In this document: positions 47,301 to 55,980 of the stretch, one piece after another
Layout of the letters: every line of letters starts with the position of its first letter
Position numbering within the stretch: position 1 is the first letter of the stretch
Source of the DNA: an uncultured Rubripirellula sp.
GTDB lineage: Bacteria; Planctomycetota; Planctomycetia; Pirellulales; Pirellulaceae
Reading direction: 5' to 3'
NCBI GenBank assembly: GCA_938075415.1
Contig: CALJHC010000003.1
Span: forward strand, 62,001 to 126,000
DNA: 64,000 nt
Translations under genes and position numbers: made by a program
The notes under the pieces: generated by a model
Databases searched by the model: none
What the model saw: the letters and a program-made list of their open reading frames with translations, nothing else
Told to the model about the DNA's origin: nothing

Positions 47301-48173
47301 CTTCGTAACCTCTGGCGAACAGAACCTGAACGTCGCCCACTGGTTGCGATGGCCCTGGCTCAAAGCCCGGGTGGTGACAACTGGGACTATCTCGTTCGCA
47401 GCCTCAATGTGCTTGAGGGCCAAACCGCCAGCGAAGTGGTCGAAGCCCTGCTCTCCGTAGCGATCGCTACCGATGACCCGATGGCGTTGCGACAACTGAT
47501 TCTTTTAGGCGTCAGGGCGGAACAGAATGATCAGGAATTTGAGAACGTTGAAGCCCTTCTTGAACACTGGACCGGAATGCAGCGTCCCGAAGATGCCGCC
47601 ACCTCGATGCAACCTTGGCAAAAGTGGTACGCGAAGACCTATCCCGATCGCCCGATCGCCGAACTCCCCAATGAGGAGGAGTCTCGGTGGGACTTCGACC
47701 AACTGGTTGAATACCTCAACAGCGAGGAAGGCAACTATGGTGATCCAAACCAAGGTCGGCTCGTTTTCACCAAGGCCAAATGCATTCAATGTCATCGAGT
47801 TGGCGACGAAGGTGAGTCAGTTGGGCCGACACTTACGGGTATCGTGAAACGATTCTCAAAGCGAGAAATTCTCGAATCCGTTCTATTCCCCTCCCACGTC
47901 ATCAGCGATCAATACGCAAGCAAGAAAGTCCTGACACTCGATGGCCAATCGTTTACCGGTATGCTGACTGAACGAAATGACCAGTCGCTTCAAGTGCGAG
48001 ATTCGAGTAATCAGATCCTGATTATCGAAGAAGCCAATGTGGATCAAATCCTTCCAAGCAGCAGCAGCATCATGCCGAGCAGGCTCTTGGATGATTCATC
48101 ACTGAGAGAAATCAGCGATTTGATGTCCTACCTCGGGGTCGTTCCGAAAATCGAAATCGCCACCCGTCCCTAA
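44370..48173 (+). CDS. 1267-residue PVC-type haem-binding propeller/HEAT protein
   Basis: A very large exported protein. A signal peptide lies at ~12-32 (ends SVHAEE). Residues ~33-165 form a beta-sandwich resembling the N-terminal domain of rhamnosidases (IWNHG, ADDEYELYVNGNLIGEG). A soluble-dehydrogenase-type beta-propeller follows, ~205-565, with the signature RNAYDLAFHPEG, DSDMEADLQTSWYRPT and GRGSPTGA. HEAT-like helical repeats occupy ~570-1110 (e.g. KAAWMMGLHPG, PRVQRAACEAMMRSG). The last domain is a cytochrome-c-like module with C1138-I-Q-C1141-H1142 and GPTLTGIVKRF, ending in a beta domain. Likely secreted oxidation or electron-transfer protein acting on carbohydrate; this is inferred. 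Related to the partial protein at the left window edge. Confidence 0.9.
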   Translation: MEGLRRTLLSTQVKFLFTVFIFLPVLGSSVHAEEAQWIWNHGTDLQTPIPEGQSCFFRKPINLKVRSVGRIEIAADDEYELYVNGNLIGEGKSSRELQQYDISEFLEIGRNVIAAKVVNTHGDTAALAARVSVKPEKQPKWFTFSTGPSWRVSTQESSIWQTVLFNDRLWGTASSFGELGDTVPWDRAVDVAVETQSEQQERFQIQKGFGVQRVLDDQAVGSIIAMTFNEFGHIIASQENGPLLLISDKNGDGIPEHVSEYCDQIKNCHGILALNGEVFATGDGPEGTALYRLRDEDRNGTLEQLDAMVKFKKSGGEHGPHGIRLGPDGMIYIAVGSHTEAIGEVGDGETLRISYEGDLLPRYEDPAGHGMGIKAPGGTIIRTDTSGNVVETVAGGIRNAYDLAFHPEGSLFVHDSDMEADLQTSWYRPTALFDVPEGGELGWRTGWSKWPEYYLDRLPNLLDTGRGSPTGATCYEHHTFPARYHQSLFLADWSEGRILNVRLKPRGAGYVAESEVFLQGQPLNVSDLEVGPDGAIYFCTGGRGTSGGIYRVIYKGDVPERIRQLGTGISAAIRQPQIEAAWARQAVASVRQELDDRWPQLVAGVALSDDNPAHYRTRAIDLMQLFGPVPNEKLLMELSEAPNESVRAKAAWMMGLHPGELSRDRLTELLSDSNPRVQRAACEAMMRSGQVPDNAEKVLPLLKSEDRNLAFVARRLLERIPADQWQEIVMESDDARIAILGMLALINSDSSEATCLQVLGKSSQLMSEFMSDADFLDTLRLCQLALHRGEIKPELATTLRDQIAEEFPAGDNRMNHELIRLAAYLKAGSVSDRALTYLYSDHDEMDRTLVAMYLQFLSHDWTAEQRFKLLKYYENVSSKTTSSSLALYVQNVTKDFTKSLSNDDVLAILEQGKSWRNAALAALYKLPRPIDETNAAILRELDQDLVENPNHGEIERRLRTGIIALLATASDETSATYLRNLWRTEPERRPLVAMALAQSPGGDNWDYLVRSLNVLEGQTASEVVEALLSVAIATDDPMALRQLILLGVRAEQNDQEFENVEALLEHWTGMQRPEDAATSMQPWQKWYAKTYPDRPIAELPNEEESRWDFDQLVEYLNSEEGNYGDPNQGRLVFTKAKCIQCHRVGDEGESVGPTLTGIVKRFSKREILESVLFPSHVISDQYASKKVLTLDGQSFTGMLTERNDQSLQVRDSSNQILIIEEANVDQILPSSSSIMPSRLLDDSSLREISDLMSYLGVVPKIEIATRP

Positions 48174-48420
48174 AAAAGCCACGATTGGCAAGGCATCTCA
48201 CGGGAATTCCCCCCCGACCATGAGCAAGATCTGGGCGAGAGCAGGTCGGAGCGCAACCCACATCCATGGGCTACGGCTTCCACTGGCTCTCGCTTATTTT
48301 CGTTGACTTCAATCAACCGAAAATCAACTCTCTTCCCAAGAACGGCCTCGCCGGCAAGAATATCGGCCTCACCGTTTAATAATCCACCCAATTTCTTGAC
48401 GCCTTTTTCCGGGATCCATC

Positions 48421-50823
48421 GTGGAACGCCGTCTGCTCACGTTTATCGTCGCCTCGACCGCGTTCTTCATGTTTTACCTGTGGATGCGAATGCTGTTTGT
48501 GCCACCACAGCCACCCGAGGTTGCTGAGAACGTGGCTGCCGAGGTCTTACTAGAAGAAGATCTCGTCGCAAACGATGCAATCACCGAATCCATCGATCAA
48601 GCTGCTGACACACTCGACGAGGCAACCACGTCGGACGAGGATGGCGTTGATGAAGATAATCCGGTTCGTCCAGTTCAACCCGAGTGGATCTCTTTGGGGT
48701 CAATGGCGGCAGAAGATGGCTACCACCTTCTAGTCACCCTGAACTCCCTTGGTGGTGGTATCGAGCGTCTGGAAATGACTGAGCGCAATGAATCAGGTGA
48801 ATTCCGATACCGCCGAGTTGATGTGAGGCACGGGTACCTTGGCTACCTCGCGGCAGCCCCTGCCGCAACAACCGATGGAGTGGTTGTCAACATCGTTGGT
48901 AAAGGTACCCCGGCCAAAGCAGCAGGTATCGAAATTGGTGACGTCATCACCTCAATCGATGGACAGACGATTACCGATCGCCCTCAGATTGATCAAGCCT
49001 TGCTGGATACAAAACCGGGTGACCAAGTTGAGATCTCATTACTTCGCGGGGAAACGGGCCAGTCGCTAAGCATCATCGCGACACTGTCTGAGCATCCCTT
49101 GGACCTTATTCGACTTGCCAAAGATGGCGGTGAAGATCAGATCGTCGGCAACCTGTCTCGCTCGTCATGCCTGATGACACTGAGTCAGGTGAATCGTAAA
49201 AGTATTGAACCCAGCCAGCGGGGCATCAATGGATTAATTGATCCATTTCAACTCAATTGGGACGTCAAGGTCGCAGAGCAAAGCGTTCTTTCCTCCGCAG
49301 AATTATCGCTTGAATTGTCTGCCTCTGAGATGGAGAAAATTGGAGGAAAACCGGTACGGCTTGTCCGAAGCTACGAGTTATCGCCTGCATCTTATGACAT
49401 TAAAATGGTTGTCCAAATTGACAACCTTGCTGAGGAATCGCAGGACCTGGCTTATCGTTTAGAAGGCGCCAACGGAATCACGCTTGAAGGTTGGTGGTAC
49501 AGCAACAAAATCAGTCCTCACTGGCAAGGTGGTGCCGCTGCGAGAGATATCGTCTGCCAAACTGAAGCAGGTGGGCATCGATTGCTGAGTGGTTTTAACC
49601 TTCTCAATCGTGCCAAAAAAGAGAAGAGTGATGCCAACGAGACCATCTTTGCCAGTGACAGCAGTGCCTCCGAACGAAATCTGCGGTATATCGGTGTTGA
49701 TGCCCAATATTTTGCCGTGGCTTACATTCCCTCTGAGGGCAAGAGCGTCTTCAAAACGCTTCGCAGAGCATCCGCTGGCATTACCGCTGATGCCGAAGCA
49801 ATCCCCCGCCATCAAGAACGAGCGGTCAACACGACTTTCTATCTGGATAGCGTCGTTGCGGAGGTGCCCTCGGGTAGCTCACTGAAACAGGAACTACGAA
49901 TGTTCGCGGGACCGAAGCAGCCCGAGATCCTCGCGGAATACGGATTGGGTGACTGCATCTACTACGGTTGGTTTGCAAGATTCGCAAAGATACTCTCCGG
50001 CCTGCTGCACACCCTGGCCAATGTCGGTAACTATGCCGTCGCGATCATCTTGTTGACTGTGATTGTTCGTGGCGGAATGTTCCCGCTAAGTCGCAAAGCC
50101 GCGATCAATGCGCAGAAGATGCAAGAACTCGCTCCAGAGATGAAAAAAATCAATGAGCGTTACAAGGATGACTTGGAGGGCAAAATGCGTGCCCAACGGG
50201 AACTACAACAACGTGTTGGGTTCAACCCACTCGCTGGTTGCCTGCCAATGTTCATCCAGTTTCCGATTTTCATCGGCCTCTACCGGGCCTTATCCGTTGA
50301 TATTGAACTGCGCCAAGCTGCTGTCTCCGAAGCAACGGACTGGGCGTCCAACCTCGCCGCTCCAGACATGCTTTTGTTCTGGGGTGACTGGCTTTGGGAC
50401 TATCTCTCAGGCCGTGGAACCGGGTGGCTCGGACCCTATTTCAATATTTTGCCCGTCCTGGTTGTCGTTCTTTTCTTGACGCAACAAAAGATGTTCATGC
50501 CACCCGCAACGGATGACCAGACGGCAATGACCCAGAAGATGATGAACATCATGACTCTGATGATGGGTTTGTTCTTCTTCCGTGTTCCCGCTGGTCTCTG
50601 TGTCTACTTCATCACCAGTAGCCTTTGGGGAATTTGTGAGCGAATTTTTGTCAAGAAAACTCTTCCCCCCACCAAGCATTTTGACTCGACGGCCTTGGCA
50701 GGGTCAGCAGCTAAGCCGGAAAAATCACAAACGTTGGTCGATCGATTGAAAAGTCAGGTTGCAAAGCCTGAAATGCCCATAGCGCGTCCCAATCAACGAA
50801 AGCGACCACCTAAGAAAAAGTAA
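48421..50823 (+). CDS. yidC: YidC/Oxa1 membrane insertase with embedded PDZ domain
   Basis: A membrane-protein insertase of 800 residues, longer than the ~550 of E. coli YidC. The first helix is at 5-25. The periplasmic P1 domain (about 85-500) contains a PDZ-like insertion at ~138-222, recognisable as [21 protein letters not shown] plus LLRGE. The conserved insertase core begins near 510, with the catalytic-groove Arg in [15 protein letters not shown], a cytosolic coiled segment and helices up to ~760. The C-terminal tail is Lys/Arg-rich (RKRPPKKK), typical of forms that contact ribosomes. The start codon is GTG. No rnpA or rpmH neighbour is present. The acidic linker at 30-85 is also unusual. 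Confidence 0.93.
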   Translation: MERRLLTFIVASTAFFMFYLWMRMLFVPPQPPEVAENVAAEVLLEEDLVANDAITESIDQAADTLDEATTSDEDGVDEDNPVRPVQPEWISLGSMAAEDGYHLLVTLNSLGGGIERLEMTERNESGEFRYRRVDVRHGYLGYLAAAPAATTDGVVVNIVGKGTPAKAAGIEIGDVITSIDGQTITDRPQIDQALLDTKPGDQVEISLLRGETGQSLSIIATLSEHPLDLIRLAKDGGEDQIVGNLSRSSCLMTLSQVNRKSIEPSQRGINGLIDPFQLNWDVKVAEQSVLSSAELSLELSASEMEKIGGKPVRLVRSYELSPASYDIKMVVQIDNLAEESQDLAYRLEGANGITLEGWWYSNKISPHWQGGAAARDIVCQTEAGGHRLLSGFNLLNRAKKEKSDANETIFASDSSASERNLRYIGVDAQYFAVAYIPSEGKSVFKTLRRASAGITADAEAIPRHQERAVNTTFYLDSVVAEVPSGSSLKQELRMFAGPKQPEILAEYGLGDCIYYGWFARFAKILSGLLHTLANVGNYAVAIILLTVIVRGGMFPLSRKAAINAQKMQELAPEMKKINERYKDDLEGKMRAQRELQQRVGFNPLAGCLPMFIQFPIFIGLYRALSVDIELRQAAVSEATDWASNLAAPDMLLFWGDWLWDYLSGRGTGWLGPYFNILPVLVVVLFLTQQKMFMPPATDDQTAMTQKMMNIMTLMMGLFFFRVPAGLCVYFITSSLWGICERIFVKKTLPPTKHFDSTALAGSAAKPEKSQTLVDRLKSQVAKPEMPIARPNQRKRPPKKK

Positions 50824-51212
50824 TTCTCTCTCACGCCGGGGCCAGTGTATCCATTGGTGATCGTGCTGGTGAAAGAGGCTTATTTTAGGGGTCAATCGAA
50901 TCGGAAGACTGCAGGCCAAGTAACGCAGCGGTCATGCTCGTCAGGCTGGATGAATCCATCAATGTTTTTGATGCGTTCGCTGGAAGTCGTCTGGTCGAAG
51001 GAGAAGTTCGTGGCTTTTGGTTCGATAAACCGACTCAGAGACGTGACACTGAGTCTCTGCCATGCGACTCACCACAGTGACCCATTGAGCATCCAAGATT
51101 AGTCGCCCAAGAAAATGCTGTGATGCCTTCCACTTTTTCTCAAACAGCATTCCTGATTTTCTACCGCCAGCCGGCTTTAGATTGCAGCGTTGACCACCCC
51201 GGCATCACCTGC
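50824..51212. other. gap with overlapping hairpins
   Basis: The 389 nt between yidC and the Rrf2 gene (convergent) hold no credible ORF. The only clear structure is a pair of mutually exclusive hairpins at 51032-51059. Confidence 0.4.
51032..51059. terminator. two mutually exclusive 7-bp hairpins between convergent genes
   Basis: GACTCAG (51032-51038) can pair with CTGAGTC (51049-51055), and CAGAGAC (51036-51042) can pair with GTCTCTG (51053-51059). Both have 10-nt loops and cannot form together. No T-run follows. It may be a 3'-end structure for yidC or for the Rrf2 gene. Confidence 0.3.
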
Positions 51213-51638
51213 CTAAATGTAGAACATTGACTCTTCACCGCCGCGACATCTTTGAGCAAGCTCGCTAAGTCGAACGTTCGCCAGAACGGCACGCGACGCA
51301 TCGGTGGCTTCATCCCACAATTGCTGCAGCATCACCTCCGCAGGACTCAACTTTCCCGTCTTGCGATGGCTCGCTTCCTGGCAACCCATGACCTCAGCGA
51401 TGTCAAGAAGACGGATCTGATCGGGATCCACCAATAATCGATAACCACCTTGGTTTCCCCTGACACTCTGCACCCAGCCGGCGCTCCGAAGGCTTCGGAA
51501 AATCTGCACCAGAAACGGACCTGGAACTCCATGTCGATCCGAGATTTCGCGAAGTGCGACCGGTGAATCCTCAGACTGACGCGCTGCCAGCTCCAGCATC
51601 GCTAAACAGGCGTAGTGAACTCTCGCGGAGATCAGCAT
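51213..51638 (-). CDS. Rrf2-family transcriptional regulator
   Basis: A 141-residue Rrf2-type repressor. The winged helix spans ~1-75 with the typical start MLISARVHYACLAMLELA, the recognition helix VPGPFLVQIFRSLRSAGWV and the wing SVRGNQGGYRLL. Cys occur at 11, 86 and 131 only, so the three closely spaced Cys used by IscR/NsrR to bind an iron-sulfur cluster are missing. This resembles the cysteine-metabolism regulators CymR/CysR, which fits the adjacent APS reductase gene 22 nt upstream on the same strand. GAGGGA lies just before the ATG. It probably controls the cysH-type promoter (inference). Confidence 0.88.
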   Translation of the reverse strand: MLISARVHYACLAMLELAARQSEDSPVALREISDRHGVPGPFLVQIFRSLRSAGWVQSVRGNQGGYRLLVDPDQIRLLDIAEVMGCQEASHRKTGKLSPAEVMLQQLWDEATDASRAVLANVRLSELAQRCRGGEESMFYI

Positions 51639-51660
51639 GGTCCCTCATCCAAATATTGAA

Positions 51661-52500
51661 TCACGATGAATGCAGACCGCATTCTGTCTTCTTAAAGGAA
51701 CTCCAACGACCAGCACGTTCATCTTCACCCGGAAGCACAGCCCGCGTGCATGGCTTGCAACCCACACTCGGAAAACCTTGGTCGTGCAACGGGTTGTAAG
51801 GAATGTCATTGTCGGTAATCAGTGACCAAACCTCTTTCTTCGTCCAGTTTGCCAGCGGGCTTACCTTAATCAGCTGAAACTTTCGATCCCAACCGACAAT
51901 GGGGGCCTTGGCTCGGTCAGAGCTTTGATCACGCCGAATTGCGCTGGCCCAAGCATGTTGTCCCCGAGCCGCCTCATGTAAAAGACTGAGTTTGCGATCA
52001 AAACAACAGCGATTGGGATCACTGGCGTAAACCGGTCCGCCGTTGGCTTGCTCGTATTCATCAACACTCATCAACGGCTTCTTCAGCTCCACAGCAATCC
52101 CGTATCGAGTTTTCACACGCTCCCTCAATTCAAGTGTTTCATCAAATTGATAGCCCGTGTCCAAATTAAAAACTGGAGTTTCCGGAGCAATTTCTGAAAG
52201 CATGTGGATGATCGTCATCCCTTCCGGACCAAACGCGGTGGCCATCGTGAATCGGGGGGCAAAGCGGTCAACCGCCCACTGGAGAATCTGCTGAGGACTC
52301 GCTGACTCCAATCGCTCACTCACTTCTTGGATCTCTTCAAGGAACGCATCGGTCGGTTCCAAAGGAGGGTCCGCAGCCAGCGCACCTCGAGGCTCACCTG
52401 AATCAATCGAGACCAATTGCAGCGGCGAAGAATTTTTTTCGACGGATGACTCACCGTCATCAGCTTCAGATTTATTCATATTCGGCTGAAAAGCATTCAT
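51661..52500 (-). CDS. cysH: adenylyl-sulfate (APS) reductase, thioredoxin-dependent
   Basis: A 279-residue assimilatory reductase that converts APS (or PAPS) to sulfite. The nucleotide-binding ATAFGPEGM loop and FNLDTGYQFDET are typical. Cys165-Cys166 (NRCCFDRK) and Cys248-x-x-Cys251 (GCKPC) are the four ligands of a [4Fe-4S] cluster, the hallmark of APS-preferring enzymes. The catalytic Cys274 is in ECGLH at the C-terminus. I chose the ATG at 52500 with AGGA directly upstream; a GTG at 52539 would overlap the putative promoter, and the first ~45 residues are poorly conserved anyway. The Rrf2 gene follows 22 nt downstream, so the two form a sulfur-assimilation operon. Confidence 0.93.
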   Translation of the reverse strand: MNAFQPNMNKSEADDGESSVEKNSSPLQLVSIDSGEPRGALAADPPLEPTDAFLEEIQEVSERLESASPQQILQWAVDRFAPRFTMATAFGPEGMTIIHMLSEIAPETPVFNLDTGYQFDETLELRERVKTRYGIAVELKKPLMSVDEYEQANGGPVYASDPNRCCFDRKLSLLHEAARGQHAWASAIRRDQSSDRAKAPIVGWDRKFQLIKVSPLANWTKKEVWSLITDNDIPYNPLHDQGFPSVGCKPCTRAVLPGEDERAGRWSSFKKTECGLHSS

Positions 52501-53017
52501 TCCTGATCGCCCCAGTTTGCGGGCGAAACGCCCATACACTACTAACTTGATCTAATTAGTCAAGTATGTCATCGGGTCGCAGGGGTTCAGAACTCAAATG
52601 GTTTTGGGCTGAAGGGAAAAAACAAGCGAACGCAATTTGGATTTCAAAGCCTAAAACGTTGCAAAAACAGCCAATCAGCAGCCACACCGCAGGTTCATAA
52701 CGCAATGATGTCACGGACAAAACGCCAGTGGAAAGCTAGCCAAAATAGTGCCAGCGGCCAGATATCGGGCCCCACCAAAAGACAACAACTCGGGGGGGTG
52801 ATTCATTTTCACACACCTCCGATCAGTCATTCTCATTCGAGAAATCTTCGGATAGAAAACGAATTTTCTGCAGTGCGTGCCGGAACGCGGTTCGCGGCAG
52901 GTGCGTTAAGCAAGTAAAATTGAGTCCTCTGCAAGCTAGACTTCAGCAAAGTCGCCTGAATTTCGATGAAACGAATAAGAGACCGGTCACACCCTTTGCT
53001 CCACAAGGCAGTCAGCC
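52501..53017. other. divergent promoter region
   Basis: The 517 nt between the divergent cysH-type and TPR/HEAT-type genes hold a putative promoter/operator for cysH (52535-52564) and no credible ORF. Confidence 0.45.
52535..52564 (-). promoter_or_regulatory. putative cysH promoter with overlapping palindromic operator
   Basis: On the minus strand TTGACT (52558-52563) is followed after 17 bases by AGTGTA, a fair -35 and poor -10. The -35 lies within an imperfect palindrome, CTTGA...TCAAG (52546-52564), whose centre is the perfect 8-bp palindrome CTAATTAG. Such an arrangement fits repression by the Rrf2 regulator encoded in the same operon. Inferred from position and symmetry. Confidence 0.45.
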
Positions 53018-54271
53018 ATGTCGCATCAACTCGCAAACGTGTTGACTAAGAAAACATTTAACCAATGGGCTGCTTGCTGCTTCATTGGATTGATTTTCAC
53101 CAGCGACCCCACCAACGCGGTCCTCGCCGATACGGTGGAGATTTCAGGTGGTGGCCACTTAACTGGTGAGATCAATCGTCAAGACGACTTTGTCGTGATC
53201 AAGGTGGATGACGACATTCAGATCGCGATACCCGCCAGTCGTGTCCAGCGAGTTGTTAATTCGGATCAGCTTGCAGTCTATCGCAAAGCGGCTGAAACAG
53301 CGGGTAATGACGCCGAGCTTCATTATCAACTGGCGCTTTGGTGCGTCAGGTCTGATCAGGTCGAGGGCGAGATCCAGAAGTACAAGAATTATCACATGGA
53401 ACGAGCCGTTGCGCTCGACCCGGATCACTCAAAAGCCCGAGCAGCATTGGGATTCACTCAGGAGAACGGTCGTTGGGTCAAGACAGATCAATTAATGCTT
53501 GAGCGAGGCATGATTCCCAGCACGGGCGGCTGGGATTTACCTGAGGCATCAGCGATTGCAGACTTCCAAGACGCACTCAACGTTGACGCAAGAAAGTGGA
53601 CACGCGAGGTAAAGCGACTGGTGGCGGTTGTGCTGCGTGGTTCATCCAAAGCACCGGAAGCTCTCGCAAGCCTTCGAGCGATTGAGGACCCGCTTGCCGC
53701 CGGGGCCATAGCTCAGGAGCTACTGGAATCAAGGGAGAAAGGAACGCAAAGTCGACAACTGCGGTCGCTATGGGTCGGGCTCCTTGGCAAGTTTCGAAAC
53801 ATGACATCAGTTGAGGCACTCGTTCGAGCTGGGCTGGAAGAATCCGACGATGTAATTCGCGAAGCAGCACTCACTGAACTTGTCGAATACGGATCTGACT
53901 CGGCGATCGCAACCTACGTTCAGTACCTGACCAGCAATGACAACAAAACCGTCAATCGAGCGGCGCGTTGCCTGACTTGGTTTCCAGAAACCGAACGTGC
54001 GATCACTTACATCAAATCGTTGGTGACAACTCATCAACAAGAAGTCGGCCCGACACCCGGAATGCAAGTTGGGTTTGGAGAAAGCGGCGGTGGATTGCAG
54101 ATGGGCGGCAAACAAACACCCCGCGTTGAGCGACGCACCAACCCGTCGGTTCTGACCTTGGTGCAATCGGTGATCCCTGAGGTTGACTTTGGATACGATG
54201 AAAAAGCCTGGCTCAACTACATCGCCAGTCAGCGATCCAACTATAGCGGTGACCTCAGGCGAGATCCTTAG
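53018..54271 (+). CDS. exported TPR/HEAT-like protein of unknown function
   Basis: A 417-residue protein with an N-terminal hydrophobic export segment (about 15-37, ending VLADT). A small beta domain follows (EISGGGHLTGEINRQDDFVVIKVDDD), of the type often seen in planctomycete proteins that sense or bind RNA or membrane surfaces. Next is a TPR-like pair (about 85-145: AELHYQLALWCVRSD, MERAVALDPDHSKARAALG). A HEAT-like region covers ~195-340. Near the C-terminus is a Gly-rich loop (GFGESGGGLQMGG). I recognise no catalytic motif. The stop codon sits inside the loop of a strong hairpin (54261-54281). Confidence 0.75.
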   Translation: MSHQLANVLTKKTFNQWAACCFIGLIFTSDPTNAVLADTVEISGGGHLTGEINRQDDFVVIKVDDDIQIAIPASRVQRVVNSDQLAVYRKAAETAGNDAELHYQLALWCVRSDQVEGEIQKYKNYHMERAVALDPDHSKARAALGFTQENGRWVKTDQLMLERGMIPSTGGWDLPEASAIADFQDALNVDARKWTREVKRLVAVVLRGSSKAPEALASLRAIEDPLAAGAIAQELLESREKGTQSRQLRSLWVGLLGKFRNMTSVEALVRAGLEESDDVIREAALTELVEYGSDSAIATYVQYLTSNDNKTVNRAARCLTWFPETERAITYIKSLVTTHQQEVGPTPGMQVGFGESGGGLQMGGKQTPRVERRTNPSVLTLVQSVIPEVDFGYDEKAWLNYIASQRSNYSGDLRRDP

Positions 54272-54281
54272 GAAGGATCTC
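54261..54281 (+). terminator. 9-bp hairpin spanning the stop codon
   Basis: GAGATCCTT and AAGGATCTC pair perfectly around the 3-nt loop AGG; the TAG stop codon (54269-54271) lies at the loop. No T-run follows, so it could be a 3'-end stabiliser or a translation-termination-coupled structure as much as a terminator. Confidence 0.5.
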
Positions 54282-54310
54282 GAAATGGAGAAGCGCAACG
54301 AAGTCATTGT

Positions 54311-54346
54311 TTTCTAACTGGCGCCGGATTTCTAACTGGCGCCGGA
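54311..54346. repeat. 18-nt tandem duplication
   Basis: TTTCTAACTGGCGCCGGA occurs twice, exactly, head to tail, followed by a partial third copy (TTTCT). Each copy contains the palindrome GGCGCC. Intergenic. Confidence 0.8.
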
Positions 54347-54808
54347 TTTCTCTCAGCTACCAACGTCTCGCTCACAATGGCAACCTTCTCGGGGCAAGGC
54401 TCAGCAGATTCATGCTGATGGGACAGATCGACATCCATCAACCGTATCGCCCCGCTACGAGCGATCAAGCTCCACTTCCGCTAGCCTGCCGTGCCACATC
54501 TGATGGATCTTCCCAGGTCCGTTTCTGACACGCACCGGTTCCATGACAGCCTCGAGGATGAATCGAATTGATTTCACGACAAGGTAATTAAAAGCCCACA
54601 TTCGAACTGCAATCCTCGGATGGATCGGAATTCATACTTAGAGTCCAAAAACGGGGTTAAAGAAGGGCACAAGTTAAACCCGCTCAAGAACGACCATGAA
54701 TTCACCCTATCAAGGTCAATCTTGCAAGGCTCAGGGTGCAACGCGAGAGCACTCCCGTTTCTAATACTAAAGACTGATCCCCAAAGCAGGTCTCACGCAT
54801 GGACTAAC

Positions 54809-54842
54809 GTCTGTTCACAAAGATCAGTGAGTCAGAACAGAC
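54809..54842 (-). terminator. 8-bp inverted repeat downstream of aroB
   Basis: GTCTGTTC and GAACAGAC are perfect inverted copies separated by 18 nt, ending seven nt past the aroB stop on the minus strand. Without a T-run this is a weak terminator candidate. Confidence 0.35.
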
Positions 54843-54849
54843 AACTGAG

Positions 54850-55980
54850 TCACCGCGTTGCAATGATCGCATCCCGAACCGCCTGCTCCTTCACATCTCC
54901 AACCAATTCAACCGAACCGATGGACTTCGGAAGAATAAATCTAAGCTTGCCGTGAGCCACTTTTTTGTCACGCATCATCACCGGCAACATCTCATCTGGA
55001 TCAGCCTGAGGAAGAGTCAACGGTAGCTCGCAATCTGCAAGTAGTTGAGTCTGCCGATCCAGCAAATCTTGGTTGGACATTCCAAGTGAAATCGCCAAAC
55101 GGGCAGCCATCTGCATACCAATTGAAACGGCTTCACCGTGCAATAACGTTCCGTAGCCACAAGTCGCCTCAATAGCGTGAGCGAAGGTATGACCGTAGTT
55201 GAGAATTGCCCGACGACCACTGGTCTCCCGCTCGTCCTCACCAACGACCCTTGCCTTACTCTCACAACTCTTTTCGATCGCGTACCGAACGGCAGCAGCT
55301 TGACGCTCAACCAACCGACTTGCATTTTCGGTTAGCCATTGAAAGAAATCCGCGTCATCAATCACTCCGTACTTCACCACCTCTGCCAGGCCGCTGAGAT
55401 AGCTGCGTTTTGGCAAGGTCGCTAGGACACCGGTATCAATGAGCACGAGGGAGGGCTGCCAAAATGCACCGACCATATTTTTGGCGTTGGGTAAATTAAT
55501 GCCCGTTTTACCACCCACACTGCTATCAACCATCGCCAGTAGGGTTGTAGGAACCTGCACAAATCGGACTCCACGAGCAAACGAAGCGGCGACAAATCCG
55601 GCCAGATCACCGATCACTCCCCCACCAACCGCGACGACCACACTCTTGCGATCACCACCCTCTGCGAGCACCCACTGCAAGAGTCGATCGTACTCGGCTA
55701 TCGACTTGCTGACCTCGCCAGAGGCAACCGAGGTCTGGCTCAAACGGAGGTCCGGTGCATTTGCTCGCAGCGACTCCACTAATTGATCAGCCCAAGACTC
55801 CTCCACCGACTCGTCGCTGATCACCAACGCATGACTCAAGTCAGCGATTGAATGGTGGATGCGTTGAGAAAATCCTTGAATCGCGTCACTGCTAATTTCA
55901 ATAGCGTAACTTCGTTCACCAAGTTGCACGCGAACTTGCGAAGCTTTCGATGAAACAGGCAAAGATGGATCAGTGGACAT
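54850..55980 (-). CDS. aroB: 3-dehydroquinate synthase
   Basis: The second enzyme of the shikimate pathway, converting DAHP to 3-dehydroquinate with NAD and a divalent metal. About 376 residues from the chosen start, normal for AroB. Visible motifs: the NAD-binding GGGVIGDLAGFVAA, PTTLLAMVDSSVGGKTGIN, EVVKYG with the catalytic Lys, the metal ligands Glu/His in NYGHTFAHAIE and LHGEAVSIGM. I use the ATG at 55980 (MSTDPSLP); the longer frame to 56058 adds 26 non-conserved residues. Other aro genes are not in the window. Confidence 0.96.
   Translation of the reverse strand: MSTDPSLPVSSKASQVRVQLGERSYAIEISSDAIQGFSQRIHHSIADLSHALVISDESVEESWADQLVESLRANAPDLRLSQTSVASGEVSKSIAEYDRLLQWVLAEGGDRKSVVVAVGGGVIGDLAGFVAASFARGVRFVQVPTTLLAMVDSSVGGKTGINLPNAKNMVGAFWQPSLVLIDTGVLATLPKRSYLSGLAEVVKYGVIDDADFFQWLTENASRLVERQAAAVRYAIEKSCESKARVVGEDERETSGRRAILNYGHTFAHAIEATCGYGTLLHGEAVSIGMQMAARLAISLGMSNQDLLDRQTQLLADCELPLTLPQADPDEMLPVMMRDKKVAHGKLRFILPKSIGSVELVGDVKEQAVRDAIIATR

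Larger units (their letters stand above)
54272..54849. other. gap between convergent genes
   Basis: The 578 nt gap has an 18-nt tandem duplication (54311-54346) and a long inverted repeat (54809-54842) near the aroB stop. Short ORFs here look random. Confidence 0.45.
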
